A DNA stretch of 64,000 nucleotides from CAWATZ01 sp963784995 (GTDB lineage Bacteria > Planctomycetota > Planctomycetia > Gemmatales > Gemmataceae), in contig CAWATZ010000001.1 of assembly GCA_963784995.1 (NCBI GenBank), positions 62,001 to 126,000 of the forward strand, in the 5' to 3' direction. The position numbers and the translations under genes were made by a program. Under the pieces are notes generated by a model, which was not told the DNA's origin, searched no databases, and saw nothing but the letters and a program-made list of their open reading frames with translations. Within the stretch, counting starts at the first letter, position 1. Each line of letters opens with the position of its first letter. This document shows positions 1 to 10,591 of this stretch, in pieces.

Positions 1-79
1 CCTGCTTGACGCCGGCGAACAGGCTGGCGCGCTGGTCGGCCTGACTGGACGCGGGCGGCGTGGATTTCTTGCGTGCCAC
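1..79 (-). CDS. N-terminal fragment of an unknown protein
   Basis: The first 26 codons of a leftward gene that runs off the window edge. A GTG start (79-77) is preceded by a clear Shine-Dalgarno GGGGAGGTGAG. The fragment begins V-A-R-K-K-S-T-P-P and is basic, then polar; no domain can be assigned from so little. Its start faces the rightward PVC heme protein gene, so the two are divergent and share the spacer 80-263. Confidence 0.5.
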   Translation of the reverse strand, partial: MARKKSTPPASSQADQRASLFAGVKQ

Positions 80-126
80 GGACTCACCTCCCCGTTGCGG
101 AATTGCCCCACTGTACCATAAATCTA

Positions 127-156
127 TTCGCCAGCCGAACGCCTCGCAGCTATAAT
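127..156 (+). promoter_or_regulatory. Candidate sigma70-like promoter for the PVC heme protein gene
   Basis: A perfect TATAAT lies at 151-156, with a weak -35-like TTCGCC at 127-132 (18-nt spacer), about 108 nt upstream of the GTG start at 264. The -10 match is exact, in GC-rich surroundings where it is unlikely by chance; the -35 is poor. Inference only. Confidence 0.35.
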
Positions 157-263
157 CATCGCTGGCAGTCGGATTGCTTCGCGACTCCCTCCCGGAGTTT
201 CCGGAGACTTCCGATTGTCCCGCCGATGGCTCCGCAGCGCTCTCCCACCCTTGTGAGGCACTC

Positions 264-3200
264 GTGAACAAGCTGCTCTTCCTCCTGCTCGCCGGCGCCC
301 TGGCAGCCCCTGTGGGCCAGACCCACGCGCAACCGCTGACCGGCAAAAAGCCGATTGTCCCGGTACCCAACCGCAACGTCAAGACGCCGCTGCCGGCCGA
401 GGAGGAACGCAAGCATTTCCTCGTTCCAGCCGGCTTCGAGGTGGAGCTGGTCGTCTCGGAGCCCACGGTCATCAACCCCATCACCATGGCCTTCGACGAC
501 AAGGGCCGCCTCTACGTCAGCGAGAGCCACACATACCGCTATGGGCCGGGCGGCTCGCCGATCAAGCCGTTTCGCAATCCCGTCGTCCGCCTCGATCCGC
601 TGCCCGACGGCAAGGGCTACAAGCGCACCGTCGTGGCCGACGGCTTCGACGACCCCGTCATGGGCATCGCCGTCCGCGGCAACAAGCTGTGGCTGACGGC
701 CAACAATTACCTGTATCAGTACGACCTGGGCGAGGACGGCACGGCCACCAACCGCCGCACCCTGCTGACTGACAAGAACAAGGCCTGGAACCCGTTCGGC
801 ATGTTCGTCCTGGAGTGGGGGCCGGACGGTCTGCTTTACGTGAGTGTCGGCAACCACGGTATCGACATTGGCGGGCCGACCAATCGCGTCCGCAGCCGGG
901 GGTCGTCCGGCATCGTCTGCCGGATGAAGCCCGACGGCAGCGACCTGGAGCGGCTGGTTCACGGGCTGCGCGTGCCCTACTCGTTCGAGTATGATCCGTT
1001 CGGCCAGCTGTGGCTGCTCTCCAACGGCGAAGGCAATCCCGACCGCTTTGTGCGCGTCATCGAAGGGGTCGATTACCACTGCTACAGCCGGCCTGGCGCG
1101 GACAGCTCCTGGCTGGCCGGCGACCACCCGCTGGCCCCGCCCTGCTTCGAGCTGGGACGCGGTGCCAGCACGCAGTCTGCTGCGCTATTACGCGGCCGGC
1201 TTCCCGGAGGAGTACCAGGGGAGCCTGCTGGGCGACAACTGGGGCGCCCACGGCTTCAACGGCCCCAACCGGGCCGTGCTGCGCTTCGTCCCCAACGAGC
1301 GCGGCCAGATTGTGCGGACCGAGGGGTTCGTCGCCTGCTCCGATCCGCACTTCCGGCCCAGCCACATCGTTGTCGATCCGGACGGCAACCTGCTCGTCTC
1401 GGACTGGTACGGCCGGGATGACGAGAGCGACCTGACCGGGCGCATCTGGCGCGTCAAGTACACCGGCAAGGATCGACCGCGCGTCGAACACGAACTCGAA
1501 TCAAAGCGCTGGAGTGAAGACGATTACGTCGTGTCGGCCCTCGGCTCGCCGCACCATCGGATCCGTGAGAAAGCAATCGAGGTGCTGCTGGCTCGGGGAC
1601 CGAAGAAGATCGCGAAGCTGGCAGAGCAGGCAGCGACCGCGAAGCAATCGCTGGGCGCGGCCAACGCCCTGTGGGCGCTGGTGCGCATCGGCACGGCAGA
1701 TGCGAAGAGCGCCCTGGCGTCCGGCGCGAAGCATCCCGACTACCGCGTTCGCCGGCTGGCGGTCCACCTGCTGCGGCGCTACCAGGTTCCGGCAGGCGGC
1801 CGAGGTCGCCCAGCAGCTCAGCGGCGACCCCGACCCGGCCGTGCGCGTGGAGGCGGCCCTGGCCCGCGGCGAGCCGGCCCAGGTCCGGGCCGCACTGCTC
1901 GACGCGCTGCACCACGGGGCCGCGGCCGACGCTCATCTGCGCTACGAAGCGGCCTGGCACCTTGCCAAGAACGCCGACGGTGAGACCTTCGCCGGCCTGC
2001 TTAAGGAGGAGTCGAGCGACCTTCGCCTGGCAGGCCTGATCGCGCTGGACGTGGCCTGCTACGAGGGCTTTCCCTCTCGCACCCAGGCCCTGCAAACCCT
2101 GGCCCAGGCGCTCGGCGAGTCGGGCCGGGCAGAGGACCTCGACCACCTGCTGACGTTGGCCAAGCTCAACTGGGACCCCGCATTGACTCCGGGGCTGACG
2201 AAGCTGCTCGGTCGTCCGGCCGTGTCGGCCTCGGCCGCGGGCCGAACCCTCCTGCTGCTGCGGAGCAAGGGAGTCGTCCTGGAGCCATCGATGCTCGCCG
2301 CCGCCAGGAAGCGGTTCCTGGACGCGGTGGAGCAAGGGGCCTTGCGGCTGACGTCGGCCGCGGACGCCGGCCTCTACCTGGAGTTCCTGGAAGCGGAAGG
2401 TCCGACCGAGGCGGGCCTGAAACAGCTCGGCCGACTGCTCATCGAAGGTTCGGGTGAGGCGCGGGCGCTGGCGCATGGGCTGGCCCGCAAGTTCGGCATG
2501 AAGGCGGCGGCGCTGGCCGAACTCCTATGGCCGCGGCTGCTCGACGGACGCACCCGGCCCGAGGAGCGTGTCGAGCTGCTGGCGACGCTCAGCCGCCTGG
2601 ACGCCGGGTCCGCTCCGCAGCGCTGGGAAAAACTGCTGAACGACCGGCATGCGGGAGTGCGGACGGAGGCCATCCGCTCCTGGCGGGCCTTCAAGGGCCG
2701 GCCCGAGATGGTGGCCGTGCTGGTGCGCTCTGCTCCGGCCCTGGCGAAGGAGTCGCCGGCCCTGGCGGAGGAGCTTGCCGCGGTGCTGACTCATCTCGAA
2801 GTCAACCCCGGCAAGCTCGGGCTGACCGTGCCGGACCGGGGCCGCGACGCCCTCGGCGAGGAGACGCTGGCCGCGCTGCCGAAACTGCCGGCGGCCCAAC
2901 GGCAGTGGCGGGCGCAGCTCGGCCGGCTGGTCTTCGAGCGCAACGCCTGCGTGAAGTGTCACGTCACCGTCAACCAGGACACACCGCTGGCGCCGTCGCT
3001 CAAGGCGGTGGCCAAAGGGCAGAAGCCGGAATACCTCATCGAATCGCTGCTGTATCCGTCCAAGATCATCAAGACCGGCTTCGAGACGGAGCTGATCGTC
3101 ACCACCCAGGGGAAATCGCATACGGGACTGGTCAAGGACGAAGGAACGGTCCTGCGCGTCCTCAATGCCGACAGCGAGGTCCGGATCGCCAAGAAGGACA

Positions 3201-3310
3201 TGGAACAGCGCTCGGTGCAGAAACTGTCGCTCATGCCCGAGGGTCAGGAAAAGCAGATGAGCCGGGAGGAGTTCCTTGACCTCATTGTCTACCTGCAATC
3301 GCTGCGTTGA
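264..3310 (+). CDS. PVC-type heme-binding CxxCH protein (membrane-bound dehydrogenase-like), two frame breaks
   Basis: A large secreted planctomycete protein of about 1015 residues. The GTG at 264 (SD GAGG at 254-257) starts a signal peptide (N-K-L-L-F-L-L-L-A-G). The first ~400 residues read as the six-bladed propeller of the 'putative membrane-bound dehydrogenase' family (e.g. VELVVSEPTVINPITMAFD, GPDGLLYVSVGNHG). HEAT-like helices follow, and a C-terminal mono-heme cytochrome c domain with CVKCH at 2948-2962. In this family the propeller is thought to bind a sugar or other substrate and the heme to carry electrons in the periplasm. The frame changes near 1175 and near 1790, each time by one extra base; homologous text continues on both sides. 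Family call firm; substrate unknown. Confidence 0.85.
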
Positions 3311-3441
3311 GGGTCAGCGGCACTGTCCGTGGATGGAGAGGCAGCCCCACGGACCCGGACAGCGGGCCGTGGGGTGCTGCACCGGCCCTCCCCGTGGCCG
3401 GGCTGCCTCGGGCGACGCCGACATTCCTCGGGATGCGCGAT

Positions 3442-4218
3442 TTACCGGGAAGCCCCTCGTCCCGTCCGCCGGCTCACCGCCTGACCGAGTTCGACCAGGA
3501 ACTGAGCCATTTCCGTGGCGCCCGTAAGCTGGGGGTCTGCTTCCTTGAGCAGTTCCAGCAGCTCATCCTTGGCCGTCTCGGCGAGGAAATTGACCTTGGT
3601 CAGCCTGCCTTCCACACACAGCCTGGCCAGTCGAGCGCCTGCCCGCACACCCTGCTTGGGGAGATCGGGGAACAATTCGGCAAGCGCCTGCTCAAACAGG
3701 GCATTGCTCATCCGGTCCGCTGCCAGGGGGACCAGAATGCCCACCAGCGGGTCGTCGGCCTCCTCGGCAAGCCGACCGACCACTTTCACGGTCACGGCTC
3801 CGAGGAGCTTGCTGATTGCTTGCTGGCGACGTTCCTCGGTGGTGAGGGGCCGGGCAGCCACCTGCACCACGCGGCATTGCTGGGCCAACTGCTGCTGACG
3901 CAAGGCCGCTTGCTGCTGGTAGTACAACTGCTGCCGCAGGGCCAGTTGTTGCTGTGCGAGCTGCTGCTGATAGAGCTGCTGCTGGTAGAGCTGCCGATAG
4001 GCAACTTGCTGCTGGTACAGGGCCTGCTGATAGGCGAGCTGCTGCTGATAGGCCACCTGGGCTTGCCAGAGGGCCACTTGCTGGTTGGCCACGTACTGGG
4101 CCTGGTACGGCACGTACCCCGTGCTCCCCGGATGGTAGTAGTAGCCGTGCGCCTCTCCTGGCGCCAGCCCCACAACGCTCGCGATCACGAGCCCAGTGCA
4201 AATCCAAAGACGAAGCAT
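3442..4218 (-). CDS. Secreted Gln/Tyr-rich protein of unknown function
   Basis: A 258-aa protein. The ATG at 4218 is chosen because GGGAGGA lies 8 nt upstream and a signal peptide follows at once (LRLWICTGLVIASVVGL, cleavage near EAHG). Residues ~35-120 are a low-complexity stretch of YQQQ/LYQQQL units; residues ~125-258 are an ordered, helical-looking domain without Cys (KLLGAVTVKVVGRLAEEADD ... ELLKEADPQLTGA). Such Q-rich exported proteins are frequent in planctomycetes but uncharacterised. An in-frame extension upstream to 4461 exists but has no signal sequence at its start and runs into the divergent promoter region. Single gene; the divergent neighbour is a sigma factor. Confidence 0.7.
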   Translation of the reverse strand: MLRLWICTGLVIASVVGLAPGEAHGYYYHPGSTGYVPYQAQYVANQQVALWQAQVAYQQQLAYQQALYQQQVAYRQLYQQQLYQQQLAQQQLALRQQLYYQQQAALRQQQLAQQCRVVQVAARPLTTEERRQQAISKLLGAVTVKVVGRLAEEADDPLVGILVPLAADRMSNALFEQALAELFPDLPKQGVRAGARLARLCVEGRLTKVNFLAETAKDELLELLKEADPQLTGATEMAQFLVELGQAVSRRTGRGASR

Positions 4219-4463
4219 CAGAATCCTCCCGGAGCGATTGCCGTGCAGGAAGCCAGCGTTCGACAGGGGCACGGTCTTACCCCGCCGTCGGCAGAAGCGC
4301 GTCTCGCGAACCCGGAACGCACGAGACCACGGATTCGACACCCTGAATACGCGGCCCTCCTGGCCCATGAAAAAAAATCGGGACAATTTTTTCAGCCCGA
4401 GCTGGATCGGCGGTATAACTGATTGAGCAGGCCTCGCGCCTTGACCCGAAAAGGAGAACAACG

Positions 4464-5225
4464 ATGGCTGCCATGCCGACCGTGCCGGTCAAAGGGACTC
4501 CCGAGTTCAATGAGCAGTTCGGCGTCTTTGTCGATCACTGGCGTCCCTGGATGGAGGGTGTCGCGAAGACCGTCGCTCCCGGCAGCGACCCGGAAGACGT
4601 CGTGTCGGAGGTCGTGGCGACTCTGTACCGGAACTTCACGTTCGATGCCTCCCAGATGAACACGGGGAGGGTGGAATGGCTGCTGAAGGGCTGGCTTCGG
4701 AGGGCAGTCCGGAACAAGGTCATCGACCACTCGGCGCGAAAACGGTGTGCCCCTCTCTCGACCCTGGAAGGCTCCGACGAACTGCCTGGACCAATGCCCG
4801 AGCCGACCCTCTTTCCCTGCCGCCAGCGCCAGGTGGACCGTGCCATTGCTCGAATCCCCCTGCACGTGCTGAAACTGTTCTACCTGGCGCGACTCCGGGG
4901 AATCTGTGAGGAAGGCAAGAAGAACATGACGGTGAAGGACGCCTTGAAGGCGGTCCGGGCCGAGTGGGAGTGCAAACTCGCCGAGGGCCAGATCGCCGTT
5001 CTGCCGAGGGAATTGTTTGATCTGTCAACCGCCCATTACGTCTGCAATCAGGCGCGCCTCGCCTACGAGAGGGCCTTCCTGGCGGAGGGCATCCAGTTCG
5101 ACACGTCCGATCCGCGAACCGTCGGCAAAGCGATCTTGCGCCGGCTGCAGGAGAACCCGACTCTGCACCAGTCGGAGGATGACTCGGAAAGGTCTGCTCC
5201 CGTGGTGGAACGATCCCCGGAGTGA
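4464..5225 (+). CDS. ECF-like RNA polymerase sigma factor
   Basis: A 253-aa protein with SD AAGGAGAAC before ATG 4464. Residues ~17-95 look like sigma region 2: the helix DPEDVVSEVVATLYRNF corresponds to the DxEDxxQExF core-binding helix, and WLLKGWLRRAVRNKVIDH to the region 2.4 promoter-recognition helix. Region 4 is less obvious: residues ~180-215 (LPRELFDLSTAHYVCNQA) could be its helix-turn-helix. The protein is longer than a typical ECF sigma (~190 aa) and the linker is unusual. The stop codon is 5 nt before the kinase start, so the two are co-transcribed; the pairing suggests phosphorylation- or anti-sigma-controlled activity. Call good at superfamily level, group not assigned. Confidence 0.75.
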   Translation: MAAMPTVPVKGTPEFNEQFGVFVDHWRPWMEGVAKTVAPGSDPEDVVSEVVATLYRNFTFDASQMNTGRVEWLLKGWLRRAVRNKVIDHSARKRCAPLSTLEGSDELPGPMPEPTLFPCRQRQVDRAIARIPLHVLKLFYLARLRGICEEGKKNMTVKDALKAVRAEWECKLAEGQIAVLPRELFDLSTAHYVCNQARLAYERAFLAEGIQFDTSDPRTVGKAILRRLQENPTLHQSEDDSERSAPVVERSPE

Positions 5226-5230
5226 CAGTC

Positions 5231-8143
5231 ATGAATAGGGACGAAGGCTGGCATCCCAGCATCGAACAGTTGCAACGCCTGCTGGATGGCTGTCTCACCA
5301 GCGACGAGCGCGACCAGGTCAAGGCGCACGTGAATGCGGGGTGCCCGGATTGCGAGGAGCAACTGGAGCGCCTGGGCGCCCTGACCTCCGCGCTGCGTGC
5401 GGCCGTTCGCGCGGAACGGGTGCAGCCTCCCCCGCCGCACCTGCCGGGCTTTCGCTACGACTGTGAGCCCGACAGTGTGCCTTCGCCGCTGGGTCTGGGC
5501 GGCTTCGGCGTGGTTTACCCTGCCCGGCGCCTGGAAACCGGCGAGCGCGTGGCCGTCAAGTTTCTGCAAACCGGGACGGCCGACTCCCTGGACGCACGCC
5601 GCTGGTTCGTGGACGAGGCCCAGGCTGCGCTCCAGCTGCACCATCCAGCCATCGTGCGCGGCCTGGACTTCGGCGCCGCGGAGAATCGGGTCTACTACGT
5701 GATGGAGTTCGTGGCTGGCAAGGATCTGCTCACCTTCCAGGACGGCAAGCCGCTGCTCCACTCCACGGACGCCGCCACCTGGGCCCGGGAGGTCGCCGGC
5801 TGGCTCCGCTTGCTGGCCGATGCCTTGCGGCACGCTCACAACCACTTCATCATTCACCGCGACCTCAGCCCGAAGAACGTGCTGGTCCAGGCTGGGCCTG
5901 ACGGCTCCGTGAAGATGATGAAGATCTGCGATTTTGGGCTGGTGCGCCGCCTGGACACGAGCGGGCAGGTCATCACCTCCGCGCCAACGCTCGGCCTGCT
6001 CGCCTACGCGGCCCCGGAACAGTTCAACGCTCAGACCGCTGTCGGCCCGTTCACTGACCTCTACGCTCTGGGCGCCCTGGGTTATTTCATGCTGACCGGC
6101 AAACACCCCTTCCCGCTTGAGTCCCAGACGGAGATGCTGCACGCCATCCAGCAGCGGCCGCCCCTCCCTCCGAGCGTCCAGAACCCAAACGTGCCCCGCG
6201 ACCTGGAAACGATCATTCTGACTTTGCTGCGCAAGCACCCCCGCGATCGCTATGCCAGGGCGGAGGAGGTGATTGAGGACCTCGACCGCTTCCAGAGGGG
6301 CCAGCGCCTTCGCCATGCCAGTCGCTCGCCCCGGTGGGACCGGACCCGGCGCTGGTGGCGGCAAGTGCCCGCCCTGATCCGCGCCCTGTCCGCCGCTGTC
6401 CTTCTCCTGCTTGCCCTGGTGTTTGGTCTTTTTCTGCATGCCCTTGAAAAAGGCGCGCAGGCCCTGTTCGAGAAAGGCCAGGCTGTGGCGGCCCGCCAGG
6501 ACGCGGAGCGGGAAGCGTTGCGGGCCAGCACCCTCGCTTTCCATCGGCTGGTGGACGCGGCCCGCTTTGCCCGCCGCAACGGCCAGCTCACCGCCGCCCT
6601 GCCGCTGTACGACCAGGTTGTCGCTCTTGCTCCGGAAGAGGTGCGCGTCGAGTTCGAGGTGGAACGGCTCCGTTGCCTTTTCACTTACGGAAACTGGACG
6701 CGGTTGCAAGCGGACCTGGACCGCCTGGGGGCCCGGACCGACCTCCCGCCCCCCCTGAAAGCCGAGGTCCTGCTGCATCGGGGTGACTTGCGCCTCCTGG
6801 ACGCCGGCGCCACGGCTCAGAACGAAGCGCGGAAGTGGCTGGGAGAAGCCCTGGCCATTCCCGCTGGTCTCGGCCCTGCCGACACGGCCTACGCCAGGGG
6901 TCTGCTTGCTGAGGGTGTTGCCAGCGCCGTCCGCCATTTCGAGGGGGCGCTGCAATCCGATCGCTTCCATTTGCGCGCTGGAACCAATTTGCTGGTGGAG
7001 TTGCTCCTCAGCGGCCAGCTGGAACGCGCCCGGCAGCAGGCCGATTTCCTGGAGGCGGTCTTTCCCGAAGAGCCGGCTGTCCCCCTGGCACGGGCGCTGG
7101 TGGCCGTGCTCCAGGATGACAACTCAGTCCGTGAGAAGCACGTCGCCCGCTTGCGGAAGCTGATCGACGATCCCACCCGACTGGCCGTTCTGGAGCGCGC
7201 CCTTGCGGCCTCGTTTCGGGCAGTCGAGGCCAACCGGCGCCGCCAATCGTTGGGACCGGCGGCCGTTGAGCAACTGGTCCTGACCCTGGATGTCATGCGA
7301 TTGGGGGGCATCGTCGGGGTCGGTCTGCCCGCGGCGAGCCGGGTTCAGCGGCTGCTCGCCACCCTCCTGAGCGCTTACGGAAAGATCAGCTGGGCCGCTC
7401 TGACCGGCGGCAGTTTGACGGAACTTTCCGAGCAGCTCCAGAAGGCCAGCGCGGAGCATCCCGAATCGTTACTGCGATCCATGCATGGGTTAGTTCACAT
7501 GGTTGAGGCCCAGAGGCGCGAACGCAAAGGCGACATGGAAGGCGTCTTCACGGAGACCCGCCGGGCCCATGCGCTGTTCGAGGAAGCCGCGGAGGCCCCC
7601 ACGCTGATCCCCTTCGACCCGCATCGGCTGGAAGCCCGCTGGTATTGTGTTGCCATCGAGGCGGGGTGGCGAGGACAGCATCAGCTCGATGCCATCCGGC
7701 TCGGGACCGCAGCCCTCGGCCAGGGCGGCCTGTCTTCGCCTGGCACTTTGTTTGGTACAGGGGCCCTGGTGCAGACTGGTACGGCCCGCCTCGCGGGTTA
7801 CCCGCAACGCCGCAACCGCCGCCACCTGCTCCAGGCCGTCGTCCTGAGCAAGGGCAACGACCCCACGCGCGCCGGGCTGGTGTCAGGTTGTTTGAAGTGG
7901 CTCGACCCGGAGGACGCACGCCTGCTCCTTTCGGACTGGGCGGACGATTTGCCGAAGGACCCGACCCCGTGCCGGTTGCGCGTCCAGTTCGAGATCCGGG
8001 AGGAGAACTACGGCGACGCCCTTCGCTGGACCGAGCGGGCGCTGGCCCTGCGGCCAAGGGACCAGGAGATGCTCCGGCTGCGTGCCCAGGCGCAAACGGC
8101 CCTGGAAGTGGGCCGACGAGGAACTGCGATGGTTGGGAAGTGA
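5231..8143 (+). CDS. Membrane Ser/Thr protein kinase with N-terminal zinc finger and TPR-like region
   Basis: A 970-aa protein; ATG 5231 is preferred over GTG 5222 because GGAGTGA sits 6 nt before it. Order: anti-sigma-type zf-HC2-like finger (residues ~10-48, HVNAGCPDC); Hanks kinase ~75-350 with glycine loop GLGGFG, lysine K110, catalytic HRDLSPKN (D211, N216), DFG (D234) and APE; one transmembrane helix ~382-403; then ~560 residues of TPR-like helices that would lie outside the cytoplasm. All catalytic residues are present, although the loop has Ser where Lys is usual (HRDLKPxN). Co-transcribed with the sigma factor upstream, a known planctomycete arrangement. The finger suggests that the kinase itself may bind the sigma factor. 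The reading frame is intact throughout. Confidence 0.9.
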   Translation: MNRDEGWHPSIEQLQRLLDGCLTSDERDQVKAHVNAGCPDCEEQLERLGALTSALRAAVRAERVQPPPPHLPGFRYDCEPDSVPSPLGLGGFGVVYPARRLETGERVAVKFLQTGTADSLDARRWFVDEAQAALQLHHPAIVRGLDFGAAENRVYYVMEFVAGKDLLTFQDGKPLLHSTDAATWAREVAGWLRLLADALRHAHNHFIIHRDLSPKNVLVQAGPDGSVKMMKICDFGLVRRLDTSGQVITSAPTLGLLAYAAPEQFNAQTAVGPFTDLYALGALGYFMLTGKHPFPLESQTEMLHAIQQRPPLPPSVQNPNVPRDLETIILTLLRKHPRDRYARAEEVIEDLDRFQRGQRLRHASRSPRWDRTRRWWRQVPALIRALSAAVLLLLALVFGLFLHALEKGAQALFEKGQAVAARQDAEREALRASTLAFHRLVDAARFARRNGQLTAALPLYDQVVALAPEEVRVEFEVERLRCLFTYGNWTRLQADLDRLGARTDLPPPLKAEVLLHRGDLRLLDAGATAQNEARKWLGEALAIPAGLGPADTAYARGLLAEGVASAVRHFEGALQSDRFHLRAGTNLLVELLLSGQLERARQQADFLEAVFPEEPAVPLARALVAVLQDDNSVREKHVARLRKLIDDPTRLAVLERALAASFRAVEANRRRQSLGPAAVEQLVLTLDVMRLGGIVGVGLPAASRVQRLLATLLSAYGKISWAALTGGSLTELSEQLQKASAEHPESLLRSMHGLVHMVEAQRRERKGDMEGVFTETRRAHALFEEAAEAPTLIPFDPHRLEARWYCVAIEAGWRGQHQLDAIRLGTAALGQGGLSSPGTLFGTGALVQTGTARLAGYPQRRNRRHLLQAVVLSKGNDPTRAGLVSGCLKWLDPEDARLLLSDWADDLPKDPTPCRLRVQFEIREENYGDALRWTERALALRPRDQEMLRLRAQAQTALEVGRRGTAMVGK

Positions 8144-8268
8144 CAAATCCCATTTTCTGCCTATCCAGCGACGCCGCGTCTGCTACAATACCAGTCTGCC
8201 GATTGGAAACGTGACCTGCCGATTTGACCTGCCGTCCGACGCCAACACCGAGTGTCCAGGGGCCCAAC

Positions 8269-10587
8269 ATGACGTTCACCATGCGTTCGCTCGCTCTGGT
8301 TTTCTGCTGCGTGCTGCTTCTCTCCGCGGGGGCTCGTGGCGAGGACAAGGCCCCGTACAGCGGACCGGCCTGCACCCGGAACGTGGACGATTACTTCACG
8401 AAAGAAGTCTGGGCCAAGGTCGGCGCTGCCCTGTGCGTGCAATGCCACAAACAGGGCGGCGACGCCGAGGAGAGCAAGCTGATCCTGCGGGATCTCCGGA
8501 AGTTGCAGGGCCACGCCCAGGACGAGGCGATGCAGCACAACCGGGACGCCTTCTCCCGCATGGCCCGCATGAAAGAGAAGGATCAGTCCCGCATCCTGGT
8601 GAAAGTCGCCGGCGGACTCGACCACGGTGGCGGCGACGTCCTCAAGCCCGGTTCCAGGGGCTATCTCATCCTGGCCGAGTTCGTTCGCCGGATCAACGCA
8701 CCGCCGTCAACGAAGAACCCGATCGTGGACACCAGGAACCTGCCGCCGTTCTTCGACGGCGTGGTGATGCTGGAGCCGAAACGGCTGGTCCGGCGCGTGA
8801 CCCTGTCGCTGGCGGGCCGGCTTCCCACGGAAGCGGAAAAGTCCGCTGTGGCTGAGAAGGGGCTGAACGGGCTGACACCCCTTCTCGACAACGTGATGAA
8901 GGAAGAAGCCTTCTACGATCGGCTCCGCGAAGGCTTCAACGACATCTTCCTCACGCTTGGCATCGACGGCAATCCGGAGGCAACGGTCCTTTCCTACGAG
9001 CATTTCACCCGGACGCGCCAATGGACGCAGAAGTTCGACCTGAGCCACGTCCCCGAGAAGGATCGCCAGAAAGCCCGCTACAAGCTCGACGCCGACTACC
9101 GCAAGGCTCTGCTCGGCGAGCCGATGAAACTGGTCGAGCACATCGTTCGGAACGATCGGCCTTTCACGGAGATCGTGACGGCCGACTACATCATGGTCAC
9201 GCCCTACACGGCCCGCGGCTATGGCATCTTCGACGAGGTGAAGGCCAAGTTCAAGAATCCCGACGACCCGTTCGAGTACGTCCCGGTCAAGCTCAAGGCC
9301 CTGAAGGGACGGAGCAAGGCGACCGACCAGGAATCGGCCACGGGCGACTATCCGCACGCGGGTCTGCTGAGCACGTTCCAGTACCTGCGCCGCTACCCGA
9401 CGACGGAAACGAACCGCAACCGGCTGCGGGCGCGGATGTACTATCTGCATTTCCTGGGCGTGGACGCCCTGGAGCTGGCCGCCCGCGTTTCCGACGCCGC
9501 CGCGGTCACGGCCAAGTATCCCATTCCAACGATGCAGGCCTCCGAATGCGTGGTCTGCCACAAGACGATCGATCCGGTGGCGGGCTGCTTCCAGGACTAT
9601 TCCGACTTGAACGGGGTCTACGGCCGGCGCAAGGGAGGCTGGTACACCGACATGTTCCAGGCCGGCTTCGAGGGGGAGAAGCTGGAACCCGAGCAGCGCT
9701 GGCGGGCCTTGCAATGGCTCGGCGAACGCACAGCGAAGGACCCGCGCTTCGCCGTTGCCATGGTCGAGCACGTCTATTACATCCTCACCGGCCGCAAAGT
9801 CCTGCCGGCTCCCAAGGACCTCGAAGACCCGCTCTACGCCGCCCGGCGTCGGGCGTACCAGGAACAGCGCCGCCAGATCGAAACCATCGCCGAGCGTTTC
9901 GCGAAGTCCGGCTTCAACCTCAAGAACGTCTTCAAGGACTGGATCCTCTCCGAGTTCTACCGCGCCGATGGCACTGCCGCCACTCTGGCCAATCCTCAAC
10001 GGAAGGCCGAACTGGACGACGTGGGCATCGTGCGGATGCTCTCCCCGGAGCAGGTCGAACGGAAGGTCAACGCCATCTTCGGCCAGCGCTGGGGCAGGCT
10101 CCACGACCAGCTGGCGATCCTGTACGGCGGCATCGACTCCAAGGAGGTCACGGAGCGTGCCACCGACCCGAGCGGTGCCATGGGAGCGATCCAGCGGACC
10201 CTGGCTAACGACGTGGCTGCGAAGCACACCCTACGGGACTTCGCGCTCAAGCCCTCGGAACGGCGGTTGTTTCCCGGCATCGAGCCCAGTGTCCTTCCCG
10301 GCTCTTCCCCCGAGGCCGACGCCAGTATCCGCCGGGCCATCGTCCACCTGCACGAACTGGTGCTGGGACGCCACGACGCCGTTGATTCGGACGAGGTCAA
10401 ACGCACCTTCGATCTCTTCGCGGGGATCGTCGCCGACGCCCGGATGCAGAAGGGGATCGACAAGCTCGAGATCTACCATTCTCGGGCCAACGTCCCCAAC
10501 GCCCCCGCCGATCCTCACTACACCATCCGCGCCTGGCGCGCCGTGGTCACCTACCTGCTCCGCCGACCCGAGTTCCTTTACGAGTAA
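8269..10587 (+). CDS. Secreted planctomycete cytochrome-like protein with two CxxCH motifs (DUF1549/DUF1588-like)
   Basis: A 772-aa protein starting at ATG 8269, followed by a signal peptide (RSLALVFCCVLLLSAGARG). The first heme motif CVQCH (56-60) sits in a PSCyt1-like segment; RRVTLSLAGRLPTEAE resembles the DUF1549 opening; a second heme motif CVVCH (427-431) with KTIDPVAG resembles the DUF1588 heme region; FAKSGFNLKNVFKDWILSEF resembles DUF1585. It thus looks like a mosaic of the DUF1549 and DUF1592 types rather than a standard member. It lies immediately upstream of a DUF1501 gene, the usual partner. Frame intact. A periplasmic electron-transfer or substrate-binding role is inferred from the family. 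Confidence 0.75.
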   Translation: MTFTMRSLALVFCCVLLLSAGARGEDKAPYSGPACTRNVDDYFTKEVWAKVGAALCVQCHKQGGDAEESKLILRDLRKLQGHAQDEAMQHNRDAFSRMARMKEKDQSRILVKVAGGLDHGGGDVLKPGSRGYLILAEFVRRINAPPSTKNPIVDTRNLPPFFDGVVMLEPKRLVRRVTLSLAGRLPTEAEKSAVAEKGLNGLTPLLDNVMKEEAFYDRLREGFNDIFLTLGIDGNPEATVLSYEHFTRTRQWTQKFDLSHVPEKDRQKARYKLDADYRKALLGEPMKLVEHIVRNDRPFTEIVTADYIMVTPYTARGYGIFDEVKAKFKNPDDPFEYVPVKLKALKGRSKATDQESATGDYPHAGLLSTFQYLRRYPTTETNRNRLRARMYYLHFLGVDALELAARVSDAAAVTAKYPIPTMQASECVVCHKTIDPVAGCFQDYSDLNGVYGRRKGGWYTDMFQAGFEGEKLEPEQRWRALQWLGERTAKDPRFAVAMVEHVYYILTGRKVLPAPKDLEDPLYAARRRAYQEQRRQIETIAERFAKSGFNLKNVFKDWILSEFYRADGTAATLANPQRKAELDDVGIVRMLSPEQVERKVNAIFGQRWGRLHDQLAILYGGIDSKEVTERATDPSGAMGAIQRTLANDVAAKHTLRDFALKPSERRLFPGIEPSVLPGSSPEADASIRRAIVHLHELVLGRHDAVDSDEVKRTFDLFAGIVADARMQKGIDKLEIYHSRANVPNAPADPHYTIRAWRAVVTYLLRRPEFLYE

Positions 10588-10591
10588 CATG

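Noticed and set aside
5063..6970. A 635-codon open frame on the minus strand inside the kinase gene.
   Set aside because: GC-rich genes produce long antisense frames; the plus-strand kinase motifs are complete and the antisense product has no recognisable domain.
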